Shown here in pieces: positions 1-9,039 of a DNA stretch of 38,490 nucleotides. The stretch is from the NCBI GenBank assembly GCA_041485125.1, contig JBGPIT010000007.1:1-38490 (forward strand), in the 5' to 3' direction. Numbering within the stretch: position 1 is the first letter of the stretch; the number at the start of each line of letters is the position of its first letter. Under the pieces are notes generated by a model. That model made no database searches. It was given only the letters and a program-made list of their open reading frames with translations, and was not told the origin of the DNA. This DNA is from JBGPIT01 sp041485125. GTDB taxonomy: Bacteria; Desulfobacterota; Binatia; UTPRO1. The position numbers and the translations under genes are program-made.

Positions 1-1343
1 CCGAGACGTAGCTCCTCGCGGATGCGCTCGTTGATCAGGACGTTCGCGTCGACGGCCATTCCGGTCGTGAGCACCAGACCGGCAATGCCCGGCAGCGTGA
101 GCGTCGCTTCGAAAGCCGCCAAGGCGCCGATGATGAACAGTACGTTCAAGGTCAGCGCCATATCGGCGATCAATCCCGCGCCCCGGTAGTAGATGACCAT
201 GAACAGCACGACCAAAAGGCCGCCGACCGCGAAGGAGATCATACCACGGCGGATCGAGTCCTCGCCGAGCGTCGGTCCGATCGTCCGCTCCTCGGCGATC
301 GTCACCGGGGCCGGAAGCGCACCGGCGCGCAGCACGATCGCGAGATCGCGCGCCTCCTTGATGTCGAAGTTGCCGGTAATCGACGCGCGCCCGCCGCCGA
401 TTCGCTCACGAATGACCGGCGCGGAGTACACCGTGTTGTCGAGCACGATGGCAAGCCGGCGGCCGACGTTCGCCGAGGTGATCTGTTCGAAGAGTTTGGC
501 ACCGCGGCTGTTGAGGATGATCTCGACGTACGGCCCCTCGAGCTGTGTCGAGGGCCGCACGCGCGCGTCGGCGATGACCTCGCCGGTCATCAAGGTCTTG
601 CGCTCGAGCGTGTACGGCACCTTGCGATTCACCTGGCCGGTGGTCGAGTCACGCTCCTGGCCGTACACCACTTCGCTGCCCGTCGACGGCTTCGACGGAT
701 CGTCCGCGGCGTCCTTGACGATCTTGAACTCCAGCACCGCGGTCTTGCCGATCAGATCCTTGGCGCGCTGCGCGTCCTGGATGCCTGGGAGCTGCACGAG
801 GATGTCGGTTGTGCCGCTGCGTTGGATGACCGGCTCGCGGACGCCGAATTGGTCGATGCGGTTGCGGATCGTCTCGATCGATTGATCGACCGCGAACTCG
901 CGAATGCGGCGCTGCTCCTTCGGGTCGAAGGTCAGTGCCAGCACGCCGGCCTCGGCGCCGTCTTGCGAGGCGTTCACCAGCACGGGGAACTGATTCTTCA
1001 AGAGATCGGACAGCGCGGAGCCCTGTGCCGGATCGCGCACCTGCACCAAGATACGGTCGGCCTTGCGCTCGATGCGCGCGGTTTGGATTTGCGCCGCGGC
1101 GAGCTCTCGCTTGAGGTCTTCCATCGTACCGTTGAGGGCGTTCTCGACCGCCTTGTCGACCTCGACCTGCAAGACGAGATGAATGCCGCCCTGGAGATCG
1201 AGACCGAGCCGGATCGGCTCGCGCGGGAAGGCCGACGGCCACCAGTCGGGCAGCGGCCGCATCAGTGTCGGCGCCAGATAGACCAACGAGACGACGAACA
1301 AGCCCGCGACCAACAGCATCCGATATCCGACCCCGACTTTCAT
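1..1343 (-). CDS. secD: Protein translocase subunit SecD (C-terminal end outside window)
   Basis: SecD forms the SecDF complex, which uses the proton gradient to help SecYEG release exported proteins. About 447 codons are visible from ATG 1343. Seen in order: an N-terminal membrane helix, the DLQGG motif, the large periplasmic region, then membrane helices and the conserved GMAVDANVLINERIREEL segment near the window edge. Roughly 80 residues of the usual SecD length are missing, and secF would be expected next. The ATG overlaps the yajC stop as ATGA, so translation is probably coupled. The order queA-tgt-yajC-secD is the familiar bacterial arrangement. The reading frame is open to the window edge. 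Confidence 0.97.
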   Translation of the reverse strand, partial: MKVGVGYRMLLVAGLFVVSLVYLAPTLMRPLPDWWPSAFPREPIRLGLDLQGGIHLVLQVEVDKAVENALNGTMEDLKRELAAAQIQTARIERKADRILVQVRDPAQGSALSDLLKNQFPVLVNASQDGAEAGVLALTFDPKEQRRIREFAVDQSIETIRNRIDQFGVREPVIQRSGTTDILVQLPGIQDAQRAKDLIGKTAVLEFKIVKDAADDPSKPSTGSEVVYGQERDSTTGQVNRKVPYTLERKTLMTGEVIADARVRPSTQLEGPYVEIILNSRGAKLFEQITSANVGRRLAIVLDNTVYSAPVIRERIGGGRASITGNFDIKEARDLAIVLRAGALPAPVTIAEERTIGPTLGEDSIRRGMISFAVGGLLVVLFMVIYYRGAGLIADMALTLNVLFIIGALAAFEATLTLPGIAGLVLTTGMAVDANVLINERIREELRL

Positions 1344-1678
1344 GCTTTCTCCTTCTCGCGCTCCTCGGGCTTGCCGGCCCGCACGACGCTCGCCACCTGT
1401 GCCCGCTCGAGGCGGATCTTCACGTTCGGCGCAATCTCGATCGTGAGGATCTTGTCCGTCATCCCGAACACCCGGCCGTAGATGCCGCCGGTCGTGACGA
1501 TCTCGTCGTTCCGCTTGATGTTCTGCACCATCGTGTCGTGCTCGCGCGCCCGCTTCTGCTGCGGCCGGATCAGGAGAAAGTAGAGGATCACGAACATCAG
1601 CGCGATCGGCATCAGGTTGACCAAGGTACTCGGCCCTGCCGCGCCGGGGGCTCCTTGTGCGTAGGCTACATCAGGCAT
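1340..1678 (-). CDS. yajC: Preprotein translocase subunit YajC
   Basis: YajC is a small inner-membrane partner of SecDF. The 112-residue product has one strong membrane helix ending in LLIRPQQKR, the family signature, followed by a cytoplasmic domain with the typical NDEIVTTGGIYGRV segment. The open frame extends further upstream, but that part lies inside tgt and looks non-coding. ATG 1678 (MPDVAYAQ) gives the usual YajC length. It overlaps the last 13 bases of tgt, and its stop overlaps the secD start as ATGA, so it belongs to the same operon. Confidence 0.95.
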   Translation of the reverse strand: MPDVAYAQGAPGAAGPSTLVNLMPIALMFVILYFLLIRPQQKRAREHDTMVQNIKRNDEIVTTGGIYGRVFGMTDKILTIEIAPNVKIRLERAQVASVVRAGKPEEREKEKA

Positions 1679-2802
1679 CGTGCGGCTTCTCCGTCGTCGT
1701 CGGGTTGTTCCGCCGCCCGTTGCCGGGCGAAGGCTTCGAACGTGCCGGTCGCAATCGCAGTGCGGATCTCGGACATCAGGCGTTGATAGTAGGTGACGTT
1801 GTGGATCGTGTTGAGCGTCACAGCGAGCGGCTCGCGCGCCATCACCAGGTGGCGGAGATACGCGCGGCTGAAGCGTCCACACGTATAGCACGGGCAGGTC
1901 GCGTCAACCGCCGCTTCGTCGGTCGTGTGACGCGCGTTCCGGATGACGACCGTACCACTCGCGGTAAAAAGCGTGCCATTGCGCGCGTGCCGCGTCGGCA
2001 GGACGCAATCGAAGAGGTCCAGGCCGCCGGCAACGAGCCGCACCAGATCTTCCGGGGTCCCGCCGCCCATGAAGTAGCGGGGACGATCGACCGGAAGCTC
2101 CGCCGCCGTGGTGGCGGCGACGGCCCATGTCGTCTCGCGCGGCTCACCCACCGCCAAACCGCCGACGGCGTAGCCGTCGAACCCGAGCGCCACCATGGCG
2201 GTCGCGCTTTGCCGACGGAGATCCAGCTCCGTGCCGCCCTGCACGATCCCGAAGAGCGCTTGGTCGGCGCGACGGCGCGCCGCGACCGCGCGTGCCCCCC
2301 ACGCGGCGGTGCGCTCGACCGCCGCCTCGACGCGATCGCGCGTCGCCCCCGCCGGCAAACACTCGTCGAGGATCATCGCGACGTCGCTGCCGAGCTCTTC
2401 CTGCACGCGCACGATCGTCTCGGGTGTGACCAGGTGCGTGCTGCCGTCGAGATGCGAGCGAAAGGTGATGCCGTCCTCGCCGACCCGCGCGAGCGGCGCG
2501 AGCGAGAACAGTTGGTAGCCGCCGCTATCGGTGAGGATCGGTCCGTCCCAGCCCATGAATCGGTGCAGACCGCCAAGAGTCGCGATGGTGGCCGATCCGG
2601 GCCGGAGCGACAGGTGGTAGGCATTGGCGAGGATCATCGCGGTGCCGGTGTCGCGGAGGTGCGCGGGCGTGAGTCCTTTCACGCTGCCGTGCGTCCCGAC
2701 CGGCATGAACGCCGGCGTCGCAACCTCGCCGTGCGCGAGCGCGAGACGCCCGAGCCGCGCGGCGGAGCCGGCCGCTTGCTGCAGGACCCGGAAACCGATC
2801 AC
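1666..2802 (-). CDS. tgt: tRNA-guanine transglycosylase
   Basis: Tgt exchanges guanine for preQ1 at the wobble position of GUN-anticodon tRNAs, in the queuosine pathway. The 378-residue length is normal. Motifs seen: TDSGGYQLFS with the active-site Asp near residue 92, GIVQGG, FDCVLPTRHARNG with the second catalytic Asp, and the zinc site CPCYTCG followed by His in YLRHL. The start is GTG 2802, which overlaps the queA stop as GTGA. QueA performs a later step of the same pathway, so coupling makes sense. Confidence 0.97.
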   Translation of the reverse strand: MIGFRVLQQAAGSAARLGRLALAHGEVATPAFMPVGTHGSVKGLTPAHLRDTGTAMILANAYHLSLRPGSATIATLGGLHRFMGWDGPILTDSGGYQLFSLAPLARVGEDGITFRSHLDGSTHLVTPETIVRVQEELGSDVAMILDECLPAGATRDRVEAAVERTAAWGARAVAARRRADQALFGIVQGGTELDLRRQSATAMVALGFDGYAVGGLAVGEPRETTWAVAATTAAELPVDRPRYFMGGGTPEDLVRLVAGGLDLFDCVLPTRHARNGTLFTASGTVVIRNARHTTDEAAVDATCPCYTCGRFSRAYLRHLVMAREPLAVTLNTIHNVTYYQRLMSEIRTAIATGTFEAFARQRAAEQPDDDGEAARCLM

Positions 2803-3842
2803 TGGATCAGCATGGCATCGCCGTAGCTGTAGAAGCGATACCCGGTGCGAACGGCGGCGCGATACGCTGCCAGCACGGGCTCGACGCCGGCGAACGCCGC
2901 AACCAACGCGAGCAGGCTCGAGCGTGGCAGGTGAAGATTCGTGAGCAATGCATCCACCGCGCGGTAGCGATGGCCCGGCGTGATCATGAGATCGGTGCGC
3001 GCGCGCCCTGCCCTGACCGTACCGTCGGCGGCGGCGGCGCTCTCGAGCGCGCGAACGGTCGTCGTACCGACCGCGACGACACGATGGCCGGAGGCGCGTG
3101 TCGCCTCGATCGCGGCGGCGGCCTCGCCGCTGATCTCGTACCGCTCGCTCGGGACGGCGTGGGTCTCGAAGCTCTCGCGCACGGGTAGGAACGTCGCCGG
3201 ACCGACCAGCAGCGTGATCGCCGTGCGTCCCACCCCACCGGCGGCGAGGCGCGCCAGCAACGTGGGAGTGAAATGCAGGCCCGCCGTCGGCGCCGCCACC
3301 GCGCCCGGGACACGCGCGAACACGGTCTGATAGCGGACCTGATCCTCGGCGAGCGGACCCGCGGGCCGATGGATGTACGGCGGCAGCGGCAGCTCGCCAT
3401 GGCTGTGGATCGCCGCGGCGAGATCACCGCTCGTGCGCAGACGGATGCGTTGCGTGAGGCCGTCGCGACCTTCCCACACGCCTTCGAGCGCCTCGCCGAA
3501 CTGGATCACCTCGCCACAACGAAGGCGCCCGGTACCGCGACCGAGACATGACCACAAGCCGTCGTCGCCGACCGGCTCGTTGAGCAAGACCTCGACCGCT
3601 CCGCCGCTCACGCGCGCACCGCGCAGCCGCGCGGGAATCACCTCGGCATCATTCACGACCAGCAAGTCGCCGGGACGGAACCACTCGTCCAGCCGTCTCA
3701 CCGCCGTATGCGCACGCGGGCCGCGATGGCGGTCGACGACGAGCAGGCGCCCGCCGTCGCGCTCCGGCAACGGCCGTTGCGCGATCAGCGCCGGATCGAG
3801 CGCATAGTCGAGAAGCTGCGGGTCCATGGGGAAACGGCTCAT
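2799..3842 (-). CDS. queA: S-adenosylmethionine:tRNA ribosyltransferase-isomerase
   Basis: QueA transfers and isomerises the ribosyl part of SAM onto preQ1-modified tRNA, forming epoxyqueuosine. The N-terminus has the family pattern LLDYALDPALIAQRPLPERD, and the core contains GDLLVVNDAEVIPARL and APTAGLHFT. I chose ATG 3842 (MSRFPMDPQ). ATG 3827 is equally possible, and a TTG at 3869 would add an unlikely leader. No clear Shine-Dalgarno precedes any of them. The product is 347 residues, the normal size. The stop overlaps the tgt start. Confidence 0.95.
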   Translation of the reverse strand: MSRFPMDPQLLDYALDPALIAQRPLPERDGGRLLVVDRHRGPRAHTAVRRLDEWFRPGDLLVVNDAEVIPARLRGARVSGGAVEVLLNEPVGDDGLWSCLGRGTGRLRCGEVIQFGEALEGVWEGRDGLTQRIRLRTSGDLAAAIHSHGELPLPPYIHRPAGPLAEDQVRYQTVFARVPGAVAAPTAGLHFTPTLLARLAAGGVGRTAITLLVGPATFLPVRESFETHAVPSERYEISGEAAAAIEATRASGHRVVAVGTTTVRALESAAAADGTVRAGRARTDLMITPGHRYRAVDALLTNLHLPRSSLLALVAAFAGVEPVLAAYRAAVRTGYRFYSYGDAMLIQ

Positions 3843-3870
3843 GTAACCCGGAAGCCCGAAGGCAGTCAAA

Positions 3871-4641
3871 TTAAGGCTCGCGCGACGGCGCCTCCCTCGG
3901 GTGCAGCAACGGTCCGAGGAGGTCGATCGGCACCGGGAAGATCGTCGTCGTGTTGTTGCCGGATGCCACCTCGACGAGCGTCTGAAGGAAGCGGAGTTGG
4001 ATCGCGACCGGGTGCGCCTCGATGATGCGGGCGGCGTCGGTGATCTTCTGCGCCGCTTGGAACTCGCCCTCGGCCGCGATCACCTTGCCGCGCCGCTCGC
4101 GCTCGGCCTCCGCCTGACGGGCCATCGCTCGCTGCATCGCCTCCGGCAGGTCGATGTGCTTGAGCTCGACCAACACGACCTTGATCCCCCACGGCTCGGT
4201 CTGCGCGTCGAGAATCGACTGAATGCGGGAGTTGATCTTCTCGCGCTCGGCGAGGAGCTCGTCGAGCTCGCCCTCGCCGCAGACGCTCCGCAACGTGGTT
4301 TGCGCGAGCTGCGAGGTCGCGAAGAGATAGTTCTCGACCTCGACCACGGCGCGGTTCGGATCCATGACACGAAAGTAGAGCACCGCGTTCACCTTCACCG
4401 AGACGTTGTCCTTGGTGATCACGTCCTGCGGCGGGATGTCCATGGTGATCGTGCGGAGATCCACCTTGAGCATCTTCTCGATCATCGGGATCACGTAGAT
4501 CACCCCCGGCCCGCGGTACGACACCAGGCGCCCGAGCCGGAAGACGACTGCGCGTTCGTACTCGCGCAGCACTTTGAGCCCGCTGAAGAGCAGCACCACG
4601 ACGAACAGCACCACAGTCAACACCGGTCCCAGTTCCAGCAT
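3871..4641 (-). CDS. Slipin (stomatin/prohibitin-family SPFH membrane protein)
   Basis: Slipins are membrane-anchored scaffold proteins that form oligomers in membrane microdomains and are usually encoded beside NfeD. The 256-residue protein has an N-terminal membrane helix (about residues 5-25), then the SPFH/Band 7 domain with YERAVVFRLGR and GPGVIYVIP. An Ala/Glu/Arg-rich helical segment and an IFPVPIDLL tail follow. A strong AAGGAGG lies five bases before ATG 4641 and overlaps the nfeD stop, supporting both the start and the operon. Confidence 0.94.
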   Translation of the reverse strand: MLELGPVLTVVLFVVVLLFSGLKVLREYERAVVFRLGRLVSYRGPGVIYVIPMIEKMLKVDLRTITMDIPPQDVITKDNVSVKVNAVLYFRVMDPNRAVVEVENYLFATSQLAQTTLRSVCGEGELDELLAEREKINSRIQSILDAQTEPWGIKVVLVELKHIDLPEAMQRAMARQAEAERERRGKVIAAEGEFQAAQKITDAARIIEAHPVAIQLRFLQTLVEVASGNNTTTIFPVPIDLLGPLLHPREAPSREP

Positions 4642-4650
4642 ATGCCCTCC

Positions 4651-5940
4651 TTACGATAGTGCGGCCCGGCGCACGCGGACGCGCATGCCCGGCTCGACCG
4701 ACGTCACCTCGATGCGGTCGCCCACCTCGAGCGGCACGTCGCTCACCGCGTTCCAATACTCGCCGTGCACGAAGACCTTGCCGGTGCGATCCACGCGCTC
4801 GCGCACGACGCCGACTTCGCCGACGAGCCCTTCGCTTCCAGTGGTGGCACGCCGCGCCTGCGTGCGCACCACGAGATAGCCGATACCGAGCATGAACGCG
4901 CTCACGGTCACGGCGGCGGCAGCGATGATCGGCCGGTACACCATGACGGTCGGATCCGCGCCGTCGAAGAGCAGCAGCGATCCCAAGACGAACGCCGCGA
5001 TGCCGCCGACGCCGAGCACCCCGAAGCTGGTGACGAAGATCTCGGCGATCAGCATCGCGATGCCCAGCAGCAACAACAGCAGGCCCGTCGAGCTGATCGG
5101 CAGGACTTGAAACGCGGCGAGCGCGAGCAACAGGCAGATGGCGCCCGCCACGCCGGGAAAGATCACGCCCGGATGCGCGAACTCGAAATACAGGCCGAGC
5201 AACCCCGCCATGAAGAGCAGATACGCGACGTTCGGGTCGGCGATCCGGTCGAGCACCCGGTGCTTGAGGCGCATCTCGAGGTGACGGATCTCCGGATCGG
5301 CGCCGAGCGCCAGCTTCCGCTTCTCGTCACCGATCTGCACCTCGCGCCCTTCGACGCGCGCCAGGAGCGTCGTCAAGTCGGGCGCGACCAGGTCGATGAC
5401 TTTCTTCTCGAGCGCGTCCTTCTCGGTGATCGAGACGCTCTCTCGCACCGCCTTCTCCGCCCACGCGACGTTGCGCCCGCGTCGCTGCGCGATCGACTGG
5501 CCGAACGAGACGGTGAAGTTCTCGATCTTCTCACGCATGTCGCCGCCGACGTCCGAGCCGCCGGCGCCGACCGGGTGCGCCGCGCCGATCGTCGTCCCGG
5601 GGGCCATCGCCGCGATGTGCGCCGCCATCGTGACGAACACGCCCGCCGACGACGCGCTCGCACCCGAGGGCGCCACGTAGACGACCACCGGCACCGGCGC
5701 GCCGAGGATCTCCTTCACGATGTGTTTGGCCGAGGTGAGCAAGCCACCGGGCGTATCGAGCTGGATCACCAGCGCCTGCGCGCCGTCGCCGGCACTGGTC
5801 GCGATGCTCTCGCGGATGAAGTCGTCGCTCGCCGGGTTGATCGAGCCATCGATGACGATCAGGTTTACGTGCGCCGCCGCGAGCGCCGGCGCGGCGACGA
5901 GCAACGTCGCGAGCGCGCAGACCGCGGCCGCTCGAGTCAT
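4651..5940 (-). CDS. NfeD family membrane-bound ClpP-class serine protease
   Basis: Long NfeD proteins carry a ClpP-like Ser-Lys protease domain outside the membrane, a multi-helix segment and an OB-fold tail. They are thought to act on or with slipin. This 429-residue product has a signal peptide (MTRAAAVCALATLL...), the LDTPGGLL segment, a catalytic Ser candidate in PSGASASSAG and a Lys candidate in SITEKDALEKKVIDL. Four to five membrane helices follow, then a C-terminal OB domain with GLVGEVGVV and VHGEYWNA. ATG 5940 overlaps the upstream glycosylase stop as ATGA. An earlier in-frame start lies inside that gene and is rejected. Confidence 0.95.
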   Translation of the reverse strand: MTRAAAVCALATLLVAAPALAAAHVNLIVIDGSINPASDDFIRESIATSAGDGAQALVIQLDTPGGLLTSAKHIVKEILGAPVPVVVYVAPSGASASSAGVFVTMAAHIAAMAPGTTIGAAHPVGAGGSDVGGDMREKIENFTVSFGQSIAQRRGRNVAWAEKAVRESVSITEKDALEKKVIDLVAPDLTTLLARVEGREVQIGDEKRKLALGADPEIRHLEMRLKHRVLDRIADPNVAYLLFMAGLLGLYFEFAHPGVIFPGVAGAICLLLALAAFQVLPISSTGLLLLLLGIAMLIAEIFVTSFGVLGVGGIAAFVLGSLLLFDGADPTVMVYRPIIAAAAVTVSAFMLGIGYLVVRTQARRATTGSEGLVGEVGVVRERVDRTGKVFVHGEYWNAVSDVPLEVGDRIEVTSVEPGMRVRVRRAALS

Positions 5941-6776
5941 TTCGGCAAGCCCAGTCGTTTCATCACTTCCTGGATGTCCTGCCACACCACCCGCTTCTCG
6001 GCGGGGTTCCGCAGTAGGTAGGCCGGGTGGAAGGTCGGCATCAATGGGATGCCGTGATAGTCGGTCCACACGCCGCGCAAGCGCGTGATCGGCGTCCGGG
6101 TCTTGAGGAGCGTCTGCGCCGCGAAGGTGCCGAGCGCGACGATGACCTTGGGGCCGATGATCGCGAGCTGCCGTACCAGGAAGGGCTCACAGGACGCGAT
6201 CTCGTCGGGCTCGGGATTGCGATTCTGCGGCGGACGGCACTTGATGATGTTGGCGATGTAGACGTCCTCACGCCTGAGCTTCATGCCCTTGACGATGATC
6301 TCGGTGAGCAGCTGACCCGCCCGACCGACGAAGGGCTCGCCTTTCAAATCCTCGTCGCGTCCCGGCGCCTCGCCGACGAAAACCAGCCCGGCGTGCGGAT
6401 TGCCGACGCCGAAGACCAGATTGGTGCGGTGCGGGGCGAGCTTGCAGCGCTGGCAGTCGCCGATCGCGGCACGCAGGTCGTCGAGGCTCTCCGCGCTGCG
6501 GGCTTCGCTCGGGAAGAAGAGGTCGCTCACCGCGGGCGGCGTAGTGGGCGCGCGCACCTCCGCAGGCGGCGCTCCCGGCGGCGGCCTCTCCGCGGCCGCT
6601 GTCTCGCGGCTCCTCTCGGTGGTTCGTGGTGACGTCGCCGGCTGGGCGTCTTTTGCCTCGGACGACCCGACTACATCACCGGCGACCGCGACTCCGTCGA
6701 CGCAGGTATCGCGCAACCACTCGACGTGGGCCCGAGCCGCCACCACGAGCTCACGAAGCGCCTGCCGCTCACTCAT
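5937..6776 (-). CDS. Family 4 (UdgA-type) uracil-DNA glycosylase
   Basis: This enzyme removes uracil from DNA after cytosine deamination. The catalytic core begins near residue 100 with CQRCKL, two ligands of the [4Fe-4S] cluster of this family. It continues with GEAPGRDED (active-site loop), CRPPQNRNP and CEPF (the other cluster cysteines), and HPAYLLRNP (the HPA motif). The first 100 residues are an Ala/Pro/Thr-rich linker after a short helical start. Such extensions are common, and some family members are annotated as DNA-polymerase-related proteins. ATG 6776 opens the seven-gene minus-strand operon. Confidence 0.95.
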   Translation of the reverse strand: MSERQALRELVVAARAHVEWLRDTCVDGVAVAGDVVGSSEAKDAQPATSPRTTERSRETAAAERPPPGAPPAEVRAPTTPPAVSDLFFPSEARSAESLDDLRAAIGDCQRCKLAPHRTNLVFGVGNPHAGLVFVGEAPGRDEDLKGEPFVGRAGQLLTEIIVKGMKLRREDVYIANIIKCRPPQNRNPEPDEIASCEPFLVRQLAIIGPKVIVALGTFAAQTLLKTRTPITRLRGVWTDYHGIPLMPTFHPAYLLRNPAEKRVVWQDIQEVMKRLGLPK

Positions 6777-6860
6777 CGCACGCCCCCCTCAGGTCGTCGC
6801 CACCGACCCGCCGTCGCAGTGACGGTCGCCGCGGACGCCAAGCGCCGCGCAGGTTTCCGG

Positions 6861-6889
6861 TTGTCGCCTCACCCTGCCCGGAGTAGTCT
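6861..6889 (+). promoter_or_regulatory. Possible promoter for the phospholipase C-like gene
   Basis: TTGTCG at 6861-6866 and TAGTCT at 6884-6889 are separated by 17 bases. The match is modest (4/6 and 3/6). The predicted transcription start would be within about two bases of the ATG at 6898, so the message would be leaderless or nearly so. Confidence 0.35.
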
Positions 6890-6897
6890 TTTGGGCA

Positions 6898-7788
6898 ATG
6901 GTGCTCGTCGTCATCGGAGTCATTTCGGCGGTTCTCGTCTTGGTCGCGCCGGGTGACGCGCTCGCGTGGGGACCGGTTACCCATCTCGTGCATGGCGCAA
7001 CCGTGTTGTCGCGTCTTAACACTCTGGCCCCGGCGCTACAAGAAATCCTGCGCGTGAACCGCGACGCGTATCTCTACGGCTGCGTCGGCGCCGACATCAT
7101 CCAAGCGAAGAAGTTCACCCGCGATCTGCGCCTGCACTGCCATTCGTGGGCGGTCGGCTGGCAAGTGCTCGACAACGCCCGCACCGACGAGGAAAAGGCG
7201 TTCGCGTACGGCTATCTCACCCACCTCGCAGGCGACACGTACTCGCACAACTACTTCGTGCCGCTGCAGCTGATCGTGAGCTTCCGGGCACGGGCCTTGA
7301 AGCACGCCTACTGGGAAGCGCGCTTCGATGCGATGCAGGAGACCGAGTGCTGGCAGCGCGTCCAAGCGGTCGTCAGCCATCTCTACCCGGATTGCGACGA
7401 CCTCATGGAACGGACGATCGAGCGCACGCTCTTCTCGTTCCGCACCAACAAGCGCATCTTCAGCTCGATCCTCGCGTTGCACCGGCTCGAGCAGTGGCGT
7501 CGCTTGATGCAGCGGGTGGCGACGCGGTCGCGCTTCGCGCTGACGCAGTCCGAGATCGAGCGTTACGACACCCTCTGCGGCGACGCGGCTCTCGACGTCT
7601 TGAAGTCGGGTCCCGACGCCTGCTGCATCGCGCTCGATCCGACCGGTCGGGAGAACATCGCGCGTGCCGAGCACATCCGGAAACGGCTGCGCGCGCTGCG
7701 ACGGCGGCGCGAGCTGACGCCCGCGCTGCACGATGCGATCTTGGCGCGGGTCGTCCCCGCATTGCAGGCGGAGATCGGCGCGGCCTGA
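6898..7788 (+). CDS. Secreted zinc-dependent phospholipase C-like protein
   Basis: The 296-residue protein resembles the Zn-dependent phospholipase C family (alpha-toxin/PC-PLC fold). A signal peptide of about 23 residues ends at ALA, leaving mature Trp24 at the N-terminus, as required in this family for zinc binding through the terminal amine. Further likely ligands are His29, Asp66 in GCVGADII, His80/His82, and His109, Asp113 and His117 in LTHLAGDTYSHNYF. The C-terminal third is Arg-rich and helical, without the C2 domain of clostridial toxins. The substrate is unknown. It is transcribed away from the glycosylase operon and converges on coaBC with only nine bases between. Confidence 0.85.
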   Translation: MVLVVIGVISAVLVLVAPGDALAWGPVTHLVHGATVLSRLNTLAPALQEILRVNRDAYLYGCVGADIIQAKKFTRDLRLHCHSWAVGWQVLDNARTDEEKAFAYGYLTHLAGDTYSHNYFVPLQLIVSFRARALKHAYWEARFDAMQETECWQRVQAVVSHLYPDCDDLMERTIERTLFSFRTNKRIFSSILALHRLEQWRRLMQRVATRSRFALTQSEIERYDTLCGDAALDVLKSGPDACCIALDPTGRENIARAEHIRKRLRALRRRRELTPALHDAILARVVPALQAEIGAA

Positions 7789-7797
7789 CACTCGCGC

Positions 7798-9039
7798 TCA
7801 GCGCGAGCGCGGTAGCCGGCGCGGCTCGCTGGTCTCGGACCGGCGCGGCGTTCGCATCTGACGCACGCGATCGAGAATCGCCGCCGCAACGTCATCTTTG
7901 CTCATGATCGTCAGCCGCTCGATCCGGCCGCCGCGGTCGAGCAACGTGACGACGTTGGTGTCGACGTCGAAGCCCGCGCCTTCCGCCGTGACGTCGTTCG
8001 CGACCATCAGATGCACGCCTTTCGCCTGCAGCTTGCGGCGCGCGTTCGCGACCAGGTCGCGGGTCTCGGCCGCGAACCCCACCAGCAAGCGGTTGCCGGG
8101 GAGCGCGCTGAGACGCGCGAGGATGTCGGGATTCGGCACCAGACGTACCTCGATCTCGCCCCGACCGCGCTTCATCTTGTGCCGCGCCGCTTGCGCCGGC
8201 CGATAGTCACCGACGGCCGCGGCCATGACGACGAGACCGGCCCCGGCGGCATGCTCGAGCACCGCCTGCTCCATCTCGCGCGCGCTCGTCACCCGCACGA
8301 CCTCGACCCCATGCGGCGGCGCCAGCGGCGTCGGACCGGCCACGAGGGTGACCTGCGCGCCACGCCGCCGCGCTACCCGTGCCACCGCGAAGCCCATCTT
8401 GCCGGAGGAGCGGTTGGCGAGGTGGCGCACCGGATCGAGCATCTCCCAGGTCGGCCCGGCGGTGACGACGACGCGCGTGCCGGCGAAATCCTTCGCGCTC
8501 AGCGCCGACTGGATCTCTTCGAAGATCACCGCTGGCTCGGCGAGCCGTCCGCCGCCTTCGTAGCCGCAGGCGAGAAAACCGACACCCGGCTCGACGATCG
8601 TCGTCCCACTCTGGGCGAGGCGCGCGATGTTCTCCCGCACCAGACGGTGCTCGTACATGTGCACGTTCATCGCCGGCGCGACCATGACCGGCGCCCGCGT
8701 CGCCAGCGCGACGGTCGTCAGCAGGTCGTCGGCGAGACCGCCGGCGAGCTTGGCGATGACGTTCGCCGTCGCCGGCGCGATCACCAGCGCGTCGGCGCTG
8801 TCGGCGAGCCGGATGTGTCCGATCTCCGACTCCTCGGTGAGATCGAAAGTGTGGCGCGCGACCGGATTGCCGGAGAGCGTCTGCAAGGTGAGCGGCGTCA
8901 CGAACTCGGCGCCGGCGCGGGTGAGGATGACCCGGACGGTCGCGCCGGCCTGCACGAGCAGCCGTACGAGCTCGCAGCTCTTGTAGGCGGCGATGCCCCC
9001 CGTGATGCCGAGAACGATCGTCTTTCCTTTGACGCTCAT
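7798..9039 (-). CDS. coaBC: Phosphopantothenoylcysteine decarboxylase / phosphopantothenate-cysteine ligase
   Basis: CoaBC carries out two consecutive steps of coenzyme A synthesis. The N-terminal flavoprotein domain shows GITGGIAAYKS, the PAMN motif in VAPAMNVHMYEH, and ACGYEGGGR with the conserved active-site Cys. The C-terminal ligase domain shows VTAGPTWEMLDPVR, NRSSGKMG, and ANDV. The usual GGTREPIDPVR wording is altered, but the function-defining parts remain. ATG 9039 overlaps the upstream flippase-like stop as ATGA. The product has 413 residues, the normal length. It is the last gene of the inositol-lipid operon, an unusual place for a housekeeping enzyme. Confidence 0.96.
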   Translation of the reverse strand: MSVKGKTIVLGITGGIAAYKSCELVRLLVQAGATVRVILTRAGAEFVTPLTLQTLSGNPVARHTFDLTEESEIGHIRLADSADALVIAPATANVIAKLAGGLADDLLTTVALATRAPVMVAPAMNVHMYEHRLVRENIARLAQSGTTIVEPGVGFLACGYEGGGRLAEPAVIFEEIQSALSAKDFAGTRVVVTAGPTWEMLDPVRHLANRSSGKMGFAVARVARRRGAQVTLVAGPTPLAPPHGVEVVRVTSAREMEQAVLEHAAGAGLVVMAAAVGDYRPAQAARHKMKRGRGEIEVRLVPNPDILARLSALPGNRLLVGFAAETRDLVANARRKLQAKGVHLMVANDVTAEGAGFDVDTNVVTLLDRGGRIERLTIMSKDDVAAAILDRVRQMRTPRRSETSEPRRLPRSR